Shown piece after piece: positions 14,463-23,760 of a stretch of DNA of 64,000 nt. The DNA lies in assembly GCF_013201895.1 (NCBI RefSeq), contig NZ_CP053841.1, positions 1,736,001-1,800,000 of the forward strand. The letters are read 5' to 3'. Each line of letters starts with the position of its first letter. Within the stretch, counting starts at the first letter, position 1. The position numbers were made by a program, and so were the translations under genes. Under the pieces are notes generated by a model, which did not search any database, was not told the origin of the DNA, and saw nothing but the letters and a program-made list of their open reading frames with translations. This DNA comes from Campylobacter blaseri (GTDB taxonomy: Bacteria; Campylobacterota; Campylobacteria; Campylobacterales; Campylobacteraceae).

Positions 14463-15441
14463 TTGAGCGCGGGCGGATAGCTAAATTTTGATAGTCTATA
14501 AACTCACTTTTTTTATACTTATCAACCCCAACCCTTGCAATCATAGCTGCATTATCAGAGCAAAATTTCAAAGGTGCAAGCATTAACTCACAACCATACT
14601 CATCACACAAATTTTGCAAATTTTGTCTTAAGTATAAATTTGCACTTGCCCCGCCAACAACACCAAATTTGCTAAATTTTTTATTTTTGAAAACAATTTT
14701 TAGCTTATCCATTATATGCAAACAAGCCGCTTTTTGAAATGAATATGCTATATCGCTTTTATCTTGTAAGCTTAAGTTTCCAAGCTTTTCTATTGCAACT
14801 CTAACTTGATTTTTAAGTCCTGAAAAACTATATTCTACTCTTTTATCTCCTTTTAAAGGAATGGTAAATTTAAATCTATCTTCATTGCTGTTTTTAGCTA
14901 AATTTTCAATAACCAAACCGCCTGGATAGCCCTCGCCCATCATCTTAGCAACCTTATCAAAACTCTCGCCAAAACTATCATCGCTTGTTATAGCTAGTAT
15001 CTCTATGTTTTTATCTTCATCAATTTCTAAAATCATAGTATGCCCTCCACTTACAAGCAAAACGCCAAGAGGTAGCTCAATTTCTCTATCTAAAAAAAGT
15101 GAATATATATGTCCTATCAAGTGATTTACTGAGATTAGTGGAATGTTTAAAGCAACGCTTAAAGATTTGGCCATACTAACCCCACTTATTAAACTCACAC
15201 TAAGACCTGGCTCATTTGTAACAGCTATGGCTAAAATCTCTTTAAAATATGGTTTGATTTTTTCAAGTATATTAGGAAGTGCAGCCGTATGAAGCCTAGC
15301 AGCAAGCTCTGGGACAACACCGCCATATTTACTATGTTCTAGCTCTTGTGAAATTTTTTCATAAAACAAAAGTTTAAAATTATCTTTTTCCATTAAAGCA
15401 AGAGAGCTATCATCACAACTACTTTCAATTCCTAAAATCAT
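14446..15441 (-). CDS. tsaD: tRNA N6-threonylcarbamoyladenosine transferase TsaD
   Basis: Transfers threonylcarbamoyl to A37 of ANN-decoding tRNAs, working with TsaB and TsaE. 331 residues of the Kae1/Gcp fold. ILGIESSCDDSS begins the nucleotide-binding fold, the metal-binding HLIGHIYS motif (His-x3-His) is present, and VSGGHTM and GVVGGASAN complete the ATP site. It overlaps the upstream esterase gene by 4 bases (ATGA coupling). In C. jejuni the same gene neighbours ctsG, a pseudopilin gene. Here the pilin-like genes lie 5-10 kb away. Confidence 0.95.
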   Translation of the reverse strand: MILGIESSCDDSSLALMEKDNFKLLFYEKISQELEHSKYGGVVPELAARLHTAALPNILEKIKPYFKEILAIAVTNEPGLSVSLISGVSMAKSLSVALNIPLISVNHLIGHIYSLFLDREIELPLGVLLVSGGHTMILEIDEDKNIEILAITSDDSFGESFDKVAKMMGEGYPGGLVIENLAKNSNEDRFKFTIPLKGDKRVEYSFSGLKNQVRVAIEKLGNLSLQDKSDIAYSFQKAACLHIMDKLKIVFKNKKFSKFGVVGGASANLYLRQNLQNLCDEYGCELMLAPLKFCSDNAAMIARVGVDKYKKSEFIDYQNLAIRPRSNLEKL

Positions 15442-16343
15442 TTTTTCTCCAAATTTTCATATATGTCTTTTTCTAACTCGCTATAAAATTCGTCACTTAA
15501 TTTGCATTTAAATGCACTAAATGCATGAATTGCACCTCTTACCAATGTAAAAGTATGCTTTACATTTGCTTGCTTTAACTTTTCTATATACTCAAGTGCT
15601 TCATCTCTTAAAATATCTAATTCGCAAATAACAAATTTTAAATTATTTAATTTATTTAATTTACCAAAATTTAATAAATTAATATACTTTTTATATCCAT
15701 TTTTTCTGATAAAATTCCAAGAAATTTCTGCACATTTTTTATCCCAAACAATAAAATCTTCAAATTCCTCTAAAGAGTTAGTGTTTATATCTGATATCAT
15801 AGGGCAAAATAAAAAGCTAAATTTAGGTAGTTTTTCCATACTATCTATAAGTTTATATTGAAGTGCTAAGCAAAGATGTGCTCCTGCGCTTATACCGTAT
15901 AAGATTATATTTTTATATACTTTTAGACACTCTTTATATATAGTAAAAGCATCATTAAGTGGACTAGGATAAGGCTTTAAAGAGTAATCAATTCCAATAA
16001 TAGTAATATTTAAATTATCTGCTAATTTACATAAAATTTCTAAATCCTGTTCAGGCAATCCAAAAATATATCCACCACCATGAAAATGTAAAACAACATT
16101 TGTATTTGTAGCGTTTTTATTTTTACAGATAATTACTCTAATGTCTTTAATATATCTATTTTCTATAATGATATCTTTAGGAATTTCTACTTTTTTTGAT
16201 AAAGCTATGTGTTTTCTTTTTTCTATAATTTCCTTTGGATTATTTGCAAGGACACTATGATCAAGTTTTAACATAAAATCAGAACTTAAGATAGCTTTTT
16301 TAAGGCTATCTTCTATTTTATCAAAGTATTTTATCTTTTTCAT
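15438..16343 (-). CDS. Alpha/beta hydrolase, HSL-type esterase
   Basis: 301 residues. The oxyanion motif HGGGYIFG and the nucleophile elbow GISAG are in the order of hormone-sensitive-lipase-family esterases, with a C-terminal GAIHAF supplying the histidine. It is predicted cytoplasmic, acting on short acyl esters. The natural substrate is unknown. Its start overlaps the 3-prime end of the permease gene by 23 bases and its end overlaps tsaD by 4, so the three form one transcript, though their functions look unrelated. Confidence 0.85.
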   Translation of the reverse strand: MKKIKYFDKIEDSLKKAILSSDFMLKLDHSVLANNPKEIIEKRKHIALSKKVEIPKDIIIENRYIKDIRVIICKNKNATNTNVVLHFHGGGYIFGLPEQDLEILCKLADNLNITIIGIDYSLKPYPSPLNDAFTIYKECLKVYKNIILYGISAGAHLCLALQYKLIDSMEKLPKFSFLFCPMISDINTNSLEEFEDFIVWDKKCAEISWNFIRKNGYKKYINLLNFGKLNKLNNLKFVICELDILRDEALEYIEKLKQANVKHTFTLVRGAIHAFSAFKCKLSDEFYSELEKDIYENLEKK

Positions 16344-17562
16344 CTATCTTTATATCAGGTAATACAAAATTTAAAATAACCCCTATTAAAGCGCCAAGAC
16401 CAATTCCGCTAAAACTAGCAAAACCAAAATCAAACATCATACCACCAATTGCAAAAACTAAGATAAGCGAGATTATGATTATATTTTTGGGGTTATTTAC
16501 ATCAACTTGATTTTTGATTAAAGTTTCCATACCAACTGAGGCTATAATCCCAAATAAAAGCAGCATTATACCACCAATTACGCAAGCAGGAACAGTTGCT
16601 ATAAAAGCTCCAAGTTTTCCTACAAATGCCAGTATAATAGCAGTAAATGCTGTCCAAGTCATAATAGCAGGATTAAAAGACTTTGTAATTCTTACAGCTC
16701 CTGTAACTTCTGAATAGGTTGTATTTGGTGGACCTCCAAAAAATGCAGCCACTGAAGTTGCTAAACCATCTCCTAAAAGAGTATTTTTAAGTCCAGGCTC
16801 TTTTAAATAATCATGCTTTGTAACATTTCCAATAGCAATTATATTTCCAATATGTTCTATCGTTGGGGCAATCGCAACTGGAATCATATATAAAATTGCA
16901 TTTAGTTCAAAAGTTGGAGTTTTGAAATTTGGTAGAGCAAGCCAAGAAGCACTTGCCACTGGCGAAAAATCAATAATTCCAGCCAATAAGCTGACACCAT
17001 AACCAACGCTTACACCACAAATTATAGGAATTAATTTAAAAATTCCTTTTCCAAACATTATAACAATTATAGTAGAAATTAGTGTAATCATTGCAATTAT
17101 TATAGATAACTCTTGCGAGTAAGAAGCATCTTTTCCCATAGCCATTCCAACGGCACTTGGACTTAAAATAAGACCTATTGTAATGATAACAGGACCAACT
17201 ACAACAGGTGGCAAAAGTTTATGTAAAAACTCTTCACCCTTTAGTCTAACTAAAAAACTAAGAGCAACATAAAAAAGTCCAGCAAAGACAAGTCCACCCA
17301 TAGTTGCACTTATGCCCCACTCTTTAACACTAAATGCAATAGGAGCTATAAAAGCAAAACTACTTGCTAAAAATATTGGAACAACTTTTTTTCTTGTGCA
17401 AATTTGGAATATCAAAGTTCCAATACCTGCGGTAAATAAAGCTACATTTACATCAAGTCCTGTAAGAATTGGCATAAGCACCAAAGCACCAAAAGCAACA
17501 AATAAAAACTGAGCACCAAGCACAGCATCTTTAACTCTAAAATCATAATCGGTTGGATTCAT
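16321..17562 (-). CDS. uraA: Uracil/xanthine permease (NCS2 family)
   Basis: 413 residues with about 12-14 hydrophobic segments, an inner-membrane nucleobase:cation symporter. The family signature region is visible as AIAPTIEHIGNIIAIGNVT (Glu in TIEH) followed by GDGLATSVAAFFGGPPNTTYSEVTGAV. NTTYSE favours uracil-type over xanthine-type members, but the specificity is not certain. An AGGA site precedes the ATG. It is the first gene of a probable operon with the esterase and tsaD. Confidence 0.88.
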   Translation of the reverse strand: MNPTDYDFRVKDAVLGAQFLFVAFGALVLMPILTGLDVNVALFTAGIGTLIFQICTRKKVVPIFLASSFAFIAPIAFSVKEWGISATMGGLVFAGLFYVALSFLVRLKGEEFLHKLLPPVVVGPVIITIGLILSPSAVGMAMGKDASYSQELSIIIAMITLISTIIVIMFGKGIFKLIPIICGVSVGYGVSLLAGIIDFSPVASASWLALPNFKTPTFELNAILYMIPVAIAPTIEHIGNIIAIGNVTKHDYLKEPGLKNTLLGDGLATSVAAFFGGPPNTTYSEVTGAVRITKSFNPAIMTWTAFTAIILAFVGKLGAFIATVPACVIGGIMLLLFGIIASVGMETLIKNQVDVNNPKNIIIISLILVFAIGGMMFDFGFASFSGIGLGALIGVILNFVLPDIKIDEKDKIL

Positions 17563-17784
17563 TTTTTCCTTTCGTAGATTAATTGTGTGTAGAAAGAAAA
17601 TTTTTGATAATAGTTTGAGTATTTCGCATATTTTTCAAAAAATTCTTAAAGCCAAATTCAACAGGTAACAAAGAGTATTTGCAGAAAATTAAACCTATAG
17701 TTAAATTTATCTTTCGTAATTTCCCAAAAAATAATTATATAGAAATTTAACTTAAAAAAAAGTATGATTTAAAATTTACTAAAG

Positions 17785-18666
17785 TTACTCTTCAAAAAAG
17801 TCATTATCAAGCTCTTTTATCTCATAAGTAGTTTTTACTTGAATTCCAACATTATATTCATACATTAAATCAACTAATTTACTTCCATCTATTAAAATAA
17901 TCTTATGATGTGCGTTGTTTGCTTTTTGTATGGCTAAGTTATCAAAAGTTGAAGTAGTTATGAAAACACCTTTTTTGGTATCACCACTCATAGCACCTAT
18001 GAAATTTCTAATGTCTAGTTCACGAACTTTATTTTCTGTGTATCTTTTAGCTTGTATATAAATTTTTTCAAGTCCAAGTTTATCTTCATTTATAATGCCA
18101 TCAATCCCGCCATCTTTTGATTTTGAAGTTTCAAAGAATTCTCCATAACCCATTTTTTCTAGTAATTTTAAAACAATTTTTTCAAAAAAATACGGATCAC
18201 TATCTTTTAATCTTTCTAATAGTTCAATTTTCGTTTGAGTTTCAATATTTGAAATACCATTTTCTATAAGCTCTAAAGGACTTTCATCTAGTATATCATT
18301 GTCTTTTTTATCACTGGTTTGTAATTTATTATTTTGATAATTTTGAAATTCAGCATCATTTTTTAAATCAAAAATAGTAAAGTTTCCTTTTTTAGCAATT
18401 TCCCTACCTTTTTTGGTTATTTTTATAAAACCACGCTTTGGATAAATAACAAACTTTCCCATTTTTAAATATGAATATCCCCATCCTATTCTATCTTCTA
18501 AAATATTAATACCACTTTTTGTTTTTTGCTGTAATAAATTTTCTGGTATATTGCTGTAGAACTTTTTATAAACTTTTTTCTTTAAGTCTTTGTTGTAAAT
18601 TTCATCTTCATCAACTAAAACTTTTAAGATAGGTATAAATGTTTCGTGAAATTTAGGTAGTTGCAT
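17785..18666 (-). CDS. Mrr-like restriction endonuclease
   Basis: 293 residues. Residues 1-100 form a winged-helix Mrr N-terminal domain (a GWGYSYLKMGKFVIYPKRGFIKIT-like segment). Residues about 165-275 are a PD-(D/E)xK nuclease domain with DGGIDG and, after a short strand, IYIQAKRY, giving the D...QxK catalytic core typical of Mrr_cat. It is predicted to cleave modified DNA as a type IV restriction enzyme. It is a single gene between uraA and dxr, where I do not recall it in C. jejuni, so it is probably acquired. No partner methylase is seen. Confidence 0.85.
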   Translation of the reverse strand: MQLPKFHETFIPILKVLVDEDEIYNKDLKKKVYKKFYSNIPENLLQQKTKSGINILEDRIGWGYSYLKMGKFVIYPKRGFIKITKKGREIAKKGNFTIFDLKNDAEFQNYQNNKLQTSDKKDNDILDESPLELIENGISNIETQTKIELLERLKDSDPYFFEKIVLKLLEKMGYGEFFETSKSKDGGIDGIINEDKLGLEKIYIQAKRYTENKVRELDIRNFIGAMSGDTKKGVFITTSTFDNLAIQKANNAHHKIILIDGSKLVDLMYEYNVGIQVKTTYEIKELDNDFFEE

Positions 18667-18734
18667 ATTTGTCCTTAATTAATTTATATTTATAAAATTC
18701 ATAAATACGGTTTTGCATATTTAAAAGTTAATAA

Positions 18735-19808
18735 TTAAATATGCAAAGCAAATTCTTTTACTTTAAAATCTAATTCAAACAAATCATCTATATCAGTAAT
18801 TTTTGTTGAACCAAATTTATCCAAGCTTTCAAAAACTATTTTTTTATTATCTAAAAATTTACACTCATTATTTAGAAATTTCTTTACATAAATTTCATTT
18901 GCTGCATTTATTATGGTTCCTAAATCTGGGTTTTTAACAACCTCATCTTTTAGACTAAATATTGGAAATTTTTCTAGGTCAATTTTTTGAAATTCCATTT
19001 TTTTCAAATTTAAAAGGTCAAAGTTTGAAACTATTTCTTCATTTAAATCATCAATTATGGCATGAGAAATTGCAAGTTTCATATCAGCTATACTAATATG
19101 TGCAGTAGTTGAGCCATCTATAAAATCAATTAAAGCGTGAATCGTTGAGCTTTTTTCAATAATCGCATCGAGATTTTTAACACCATAAAGCCAATAAGCT
19201 TCCATTATCTCAAAAAGCTTGTTTGTCATAGTTGCACTATCAATTGTAATCTTAGATCCCATTTTCCAATTTGGATGTTTAAGTGCCATTTGTGGAGTTG
19301 CATTTTTAAGCTCTCCTAAAGGAGTATCCCTAAAAGCTCCGCCACTTGCAGTTATAATCATCTTTTTAATCTTCAAACTATCTTTTAGTAAAAATTTCAA
19401 ACCAAAATGCTCACTATCAATAGCTTTAATTTTTTTACTATCTAAAAATTTACCTCCAGCCACAAGACTTTCTTTGTTTGCAAGACATAGGGTTTTACCT
19501 AATTTTTGCACCAAAATACTTGGTTTAAGCCCTGCAAATCCAACTAAAGCATTTACCACTTTGGAGCTTTGGCACTCTTTTAACATATCTAAAAGTCCAT
19601 TTTCACCGATAAATACTTTGTTATGATTTACTTTGTCTTTTAAAAATTTATCTCCAATACAAACAAATTTAGGACTAAATTTGGAAATTTGTTCATTTAG
19701 TAATTTATAGTTTTTATTACAGCTTAATGCTTCTATTTCAAGGTTAAATCTCTTAGCTATCTCTAAGCTATTAACCCCAATGCTTCCAGTTGAACCTAAA
19801 ACTACCAT
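18735..19808 (-). CDS. dxr: 1-deoxy-D-xylulose 5-phosphate reductoisomerase
   Basis: Second step of the MEP isoprenoid pathway, making 2-C-methylerythritol 4-phosphate with NADPH. 357 residues. The N-terminal VLGSTGSIG is the NADPH-binding loop, and LANKESLVAGG, DSEHFG, ITASGGAF and HPNWKMGSKITIDSATM cover the metal and substrate site. The start overlaps the cdsA stop by 7 bases. dxr following cdsA is the Campylobacter order. Confidence 0.96.
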   Translation of the reverse strand: MVVLGSTGSIGVNSLEIAKRFNLEIEALSCNKNYKLLNEQISKFSPKFVCIGDKFLKDKVNHNKVFIGENGLLDMLKECQSSKVVNALVGFAGLKPSILVQKLGKTLCLANKESLVAGGKFLDSKKIKAIDSEHFGLKFLLKDSLKIKKMIITASGGAFRDTPLGELKNATPQMALKHPNWKMGSKITIDSATMTNKLFEIMEAYWLYGVKNLDAIIEKSSTIHALIDFIDGSTTAHISIADMKLAISHAIIDDLNEEIVSNFDLLNLKKMEFQKIDLEKFPIFSLKDEVVKNPDLGTIINAANEIYVKKFLNNECKFLDNKKIVFESLDKFGSTKITDIDDLFELDFKVKEFALHI

Positions 19809-20548
19809 GTTACAACTAAACTAAGTACCATAGAGGCAAAAAGAAGTCCATCAACTCTATCTAAAACGCCACCATGTCCAGGAAAAAGTGTACCACTATC
19901 TTTTACACCTGCTTTTCTTTTTAAATAACTCTCAAAAAGATCACCAAATACGCTAGAAATTGATATTAAGATTATAGACCAAATGCTAAACACATTACCA
20001 TCTATAAAATTTTTATTATATAAAAATCCCAAAACAACACCACAAAGTATACCGCCTAAAACGCCCTCTATAGTTTTATTAGGAGATGTTGGGGTAAATC
20101 TATATCTTCCAAACATCTTTCCTATAAAATATGCCCCGCTATCAGTTGCCACAACTATAGCAATCACAAACACTAAACAGGATATACCAAGAGTATTATA
20201 TATACTAAACATTATAAAAATAGGTGCAACAGGGTATAAAAATGGTAAAATTGATTCCCAATTTTGCCTATTCATAAGTGCTAAATATGAGGCTATAAAA
20301 AGAATTAAAAACATTATAAATTTATATGTGCCCTCAAAACTGCCTGCAAAAGGAAGAAACAATACAAAAGAAACCATAGCTACAATGATAAGCTCCCATT
20401 TTTCAACCTTAAATAGCAACAAACTCTCTGAAAAAGCAATGGCTAAGATAGCAGCAAAAACTAAGACATTCAACAACCAAATATCCAAAAAAACAAGCAC
20501 AAGTAGTGCTAAAATCATAATACCTGCCGTCTTTAAACGCGCTTCCAT
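19802..20548 (-). CDS. cdsA: Phosphatidate cytidylyltransferase
   Basis: Makes CDP-diacylglycerol from phosphatidate and CTP at the inner membrane. 248 residues with about seven transmembrane helices. The CDS signature is present near the C-terminus (SVFGDLFESYLKRKAG, then KDSGTLFPGHGGVLDRVDG). A strong AAGGAG lies 6 bases before the ATG. It is followed by dxr with overlap and preceded by the NFACT gene 11 bases away. Confidence 0.96.
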   Translation of the reverse strand: MEARLKTAGIMILALLVLVFLDIWLLNVLVFAAILAIAFSESLLLFKVEKWELIIVAMVSFVLFLPFAGSFEGTYKFIMFLILFIASYLALMNRQNWESILPFLYPVAPIFIMFSIYNTLGISCLVFVIAIVVATDSGAYFIGKMFGRYRFTPTSPNKTIEGVLGGILCGVVLGFLYNKNFIDGNVFSIWSIILISISSVFGDLFESYLKRKAGVKDSGTLFPGHGGVLDRVDGLLFASMVLSLVVTW

Positions 20549-20559
20549 AAATTCTCCTT

Positions 20560-21876
20560 TTATACTTTTAAAATTTCTATTGTATCGTAATTTACGTAAT
20601 TCACAAAAGCTCCATTTATGACCTTAACATTCTCTTTTTTTGTAAAATCAACTAAATACTTACCGCTCTCTTTTACGCTCATATTAACACATAAATTTGC
20701 AGCAAATTCTATAATATCTTCGCTAAGCTTTTGCTTATTAGTTTTTACTATTACATGAGCAGATGGAATATCTTTGATATGAAACCAAAAGTCATTCTTT
20801 TTTGCATTTTTTAAAAGCAAAATATTACCTTTTTCATTTTTACCAACTGAAATTTTAAACTCATTTATATAGAAATTTTCAATATTGTCATGCTCTTTTT
20901 CATACTTTTTTTTCTGACTTTTTCTAGGTAACAAAATTTCAAGCTCTTCAATAGTTTTTGCATTTTTTAGCATATATTTTAAATTTTCTAAAAACTTGAT
21001 TTTTTCATTTAAATTTTTCTCTTCTATAGATATTCCTAGTGCTTTTTGCTTTAACTTTTTACTCTCTTCAAACATCTGCTTAGTGCTATTTTTAGGACTT
21101 TCTTCTAGCTTTATAAATATATCTTTTCCCTCAAAATCAACAAGTTTTAACTCTCTATCAAAATCTTTTAAATTATGCAGATTTGCAGTTATGATTCTAG
21201 CTTTATTATTAAGAACCTCACTTTGATTTAAAAGCTCCTCTTTGCTTTGTAGTGAGTTTAAGTTTTTTTGTACACCTGAAAGCTTTTTTTCAACTTGAGA
21301 TAACTTAGAAAATTTCACATTTTCCATCTGTTTTAAATTTATCTTTTCAAACTCATTTTTAAAAAACTCATTGAAATTTAAGATGTCTTCACTCTCTTTT
21401 TCTTTAATGTTTATTGGATCTAAATGGATAAGTTCTTTTCCAGGTTTTATAGTTCTGTTTTGGTTTTCATAGTGGCTTAATGCATCTAATATCATATTTT
21501 TTTCATCTGCTATAACAACATTTGTAAACCGACCTGTGAACTCAAAATATATATTAGATTCTACTTTTTTATAGCTTCCTTTTTGAACAGCTTTTATGTG
21601 CAAAATTCTATTCCCATCCAAAACTTCTATTTTTTCTATATAAGATGAGTTAAATCTTTTTGCCAAAGTAACATCAAAAGGAGCGTTATAGTGTTTGGAG
21701 CTCTGAAATTCATCATTTTTATATATGGAAGAATTTCCTTTGCTCATATCAAAAAAAAGCTTTTCTTTGCTGTTAAAGTCTATGACTAATACCCTATCAT
21801 TAGCTCTTTTAATGGTATTAATTTTATTATATTTTTGTAAATATTGTCCTATTTGTATTAAAATTTTATATTTCAT
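20560..21876 (-). CDS. NFACT/Rqc2-homologue family protein
   Basis: 438 residues. The N-terminal NFACT-N region (about 1-170), a coiled-coil middle (about 175-315, rich in Lys/Glu/Leu) and a C-terminal NFACT-R domain (about 330-430, with NDFWFHIKDIPSAHVIVKT) match the RqcH/Fbp family. Members bind stalled 50S ribosomes and nascent-chain tRNA and some add C-terminal alanine tails. The older fibronectin-binding label is shared by Campylobacter homologues. It is shorter than Bacillus RqcH (~570), so RqcH activity is not assured. It is first of the cdsA-dxr cluster and divergent from leuC. Confidence 0.82.
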   Translation of the reverse strand: MKYKILIQIGQYLQKYNKINTIKRANDRVLVIDFNSKEKLFFDMSKGNSSIYKNDEFQSSKHYNAPFDVTLAKRFNSSYIEKIEVLDGNRILHIKAVQKGSYKKVESNIYFEFTGRFTNVVIADEKNMILDALSHYENQNRTIKPGKELIHLDPINIKEKESEDILNFNEFFKNEFEKINLKQMENVKFSKLSQVEKKLSGVQKNLNSLQSKEELLNQSEVLNNKARIITANLHNLKDFDRELKLVDFEGKDIFIKLEESPKNSTKQMFEESKKLKQKALGISIEEKNLNEKIKFLENLKYMLKNAKTIEELEILLPRKSQKKKYEKEHDNIENFYINEFKISVGKNEKGNILLLKNAKKNDFWFHIKDIPSAHVIVKTNKQKLSEDIIEFAANLCVNMSVKESGKYLVDFTKKENVKVINGAFVNYVNYDTIEILKV

Positions 21877-21946
21877 TCTTTAATTATATTCAAATTTATA
21901 CAATTTTAGATAAAATGATATCAATTTAGATAAATTAGAGGCTATT

Positions 21947-23212
21947 ATGAAATTAACAATAACAGAAAAAATATTTAGTGAACATGCTGGTAAAGAGGTT
22001 TTGGCTGGGCAGATAACTCAAAGCAATATTGATATGATAATAGGAAATGATATAACTACGCCTATTTCAATAAAAGCTTTTAGAGAAAGTGGAGCTAAAA
22101 AACTTGCAAATCCATATGGCTTTGCACTAGTTATGGACCACTACATTCCAGCAAAAGATATAATGAGTGCCAATCAAGCTAAAATTTCAAGAGATTTTGC
22201 TTATGAGCATGATTTACCATATTTTTTTGATGAAAAAGATTTAGGAATTGAACATGCTTTGCTTCCTGAAAAAGGGCTTGTGATACCAGGAGATGTTATA
22301 ATCGGAGCTGATTCTCACACCTGTACACATGGTGCTTTAGGAGCTTTTTCAACCGGTATGGGCTCAACTGATTTAGCTTACGCTATGATAACTGGAAATA
22401 ACTGGTTTAAAGTTCCGCAAAGTATAAAAGTGGCTTTTAATGGAAAGCCAGAGGAGCATGTCTATGGAAAAGATTTGATTTTAGAAATTATTAGACAAAT
22501 AGGCGTTGATGGCGCTTTATATAAAGCGTTAGAATTTACAGGTGATACTATAAACTATCTTGAAATGGATGATAGATTTTCACTTTGCAACATGTCAATA
22601 GAAGCAGGTGCAAAAAGTGGGATAATTGCAGTTGATGAAATTACAAAAGAATTTTTAAAAGATAAAAACTTAAGAGATAAACCAAAATATCACTATTCAG
22701 ACGAAGGTGCAAATTATGAAAGAATTTTGGAAATTGATGTTAGTAGACTTGAGCCTTTAGTTGCATATCCATTTTTACCTAGCAATGGAAAAAGTATAAC
22801 TCAAGCTGTCAAAGATGATATAGCGATTGACCAAGCATTTATCGGAAGTTGCACTAATGGAAGAATTAGTGATTTAAGAATAGCAGCAAAAATTCTAAAA
22901 GGCAAAAGAGTTGCAAGAAAAACAAGACTTATCATAACTCCAGCAACACAAAAGATTTTAATGCAAGCTCAAAAAGAAGGACTTGTAGATATATTTATAG
23001 AAGCAGGAGCAGTTGTAAGTAATCCAACTTGTGGTGCTTGTCTTGGTGGGTATATGGGAATTTTAGGTGCTGGTGAGAGATGTATATCAACTACAAATAG
23101 AAATTTTATTGGAAGAATGGGCGATAGAAGCAGTGAAATTTACTTGTCAAACTCTGCAGTTGCTGCTGCAAGTGCAATTACAGGCAAAATAACGGATCCA
23201 AGAGATTTGTAG
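21947..23212 (+). CDS. leuC: 3-isopropylmalate dehydratase large subunit (short LeuC/HacA type)
   Basis: 421 residues of the aconitase superfamily. [4Fe-4S] ligands are in GSCTNGR and NPTCGACLGG, and the substrate segment IGADSHTCTHGALGAFSTGMGSTD is intact. It would isomerise 2- to 3-isopropylmalate in leucine synthesis with a separate small subunit. The length is that of the archaeal/Aquifex-type enzyme rather than the ~470-residue E. coli type, so homoaconitase-like specificity is possible. No leuD is adjacent. It overlaps mobA by 1 base. Confidence 0.85.
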   Translation: MKLTITEKIFSEHAGKEVLAGQITQSNIDMIIGNDITTPISIKAFRESGAKKLANPYGFALVMDHYIPAKDIMSANQAKISRDFAYEHDLPYFFDEKDLGIEHALLPEKGLVIPGDVIIGADSHTCTHGALGAFSTGMGSTDLAYAMITGNNWFKVPQSIKVAFNGKPEEHVYGKDLILEIIRQIGVDGALYKALEFTGDTINYLEMDDRFSLCNMSIEAGAKSGIIAVDEITKEFLKDKNLRDKPKYHYSDEGANYERILEIDVSRLEPLVAYPFLPSNGKSITQAVKDDIAIDQAFIGSCTNGRISDLRIAAKILKGKRVARKTRLIITPATQKILMQAQKEGLVDIFIEAGAVVSNPTCGACLGGYMGILGAGERCISTTNRNFIGRMGDRSSEIYLSNSAVAAASAITGKITDPRDL

Positions 23213-23760
23213 TGAAATCTTGTGTAATATTAGGTGGTGGAAAAAGCTCTAGAATGGGCAAAGATAAAACACTTTTACCATTTAAGGGACAACCTAGTTT
23301 AACACACTATCAATACAATAAGCTTAAAGTTGTTTTTGATAATGTTTTTGTAAGTGCTAAAAATCAAAAATTTAATCCGCCTTTACCCATAATTGAAGAT
23401 AGAATTAATGACTATTCTCCAATGCTTGCTCTTTATTCTATCTTATCATATTTTAAAAATGAAAAAATTTTTATAATACCTGCTGATATGCCTTTTGTGG
23501 AAATTGATACTATAAGAAAACTATATAACGAATCAATAGGTTATGAAATTTGCGTGGCTGGTGATAGTGAATTTAGACATAGTCTGTGTGGCTTTTTTGA
23601 TAGTAATTTAGCAAATTTAACAAAAACTCTATATGAGAAAAAAGAGCATAAAATAGGACTTTTGTTTAAAGAGGTTAAATTTAAAGAGATTAAATTTAAT
23701 AACAATGAACAATTTTTTAATATAAATTACCCCAAAGACTATGAAAAGGCAAATTTATGA
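23212..23760 (+). CDS. mobA: Molybdenum cofactor guanylyltransferase
   Basis: Attaches GMP to molybdopterin to form the guanine dinucleotide cofactor used by DMSO-reductase-family enzymes, one of which is encoded at 59779-62235. 182 residues. The GTP-binding ILGGGKSSRMGKDKTLLPFKG is diagnostic, and IIPADMPFV is the metal-binding motif. The start is a GTG overlapping the leuC stop. The 3-prime end overlaps pldA by 4 bases. mobA-pldA is the order I recall in C. jejuni, with leuC an addition here. Confidence 0.93.
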   Translation: MKSCVILGGGKSSRMGKDKTLLPFKGQPSLTHYQYNKLKVVFDNVFVSAKNQKFNPPLPIIEDRINDYSPMLALYSILSYFKNEKIFIIPADMPFVEIDTIRKLYNESIGYEICVAGDSEFRHSLCGFFDSNLANLTKTLYEKKEHKIGLLFKEVKFKEIKFNNNEQFFNINYPKDYEKANL

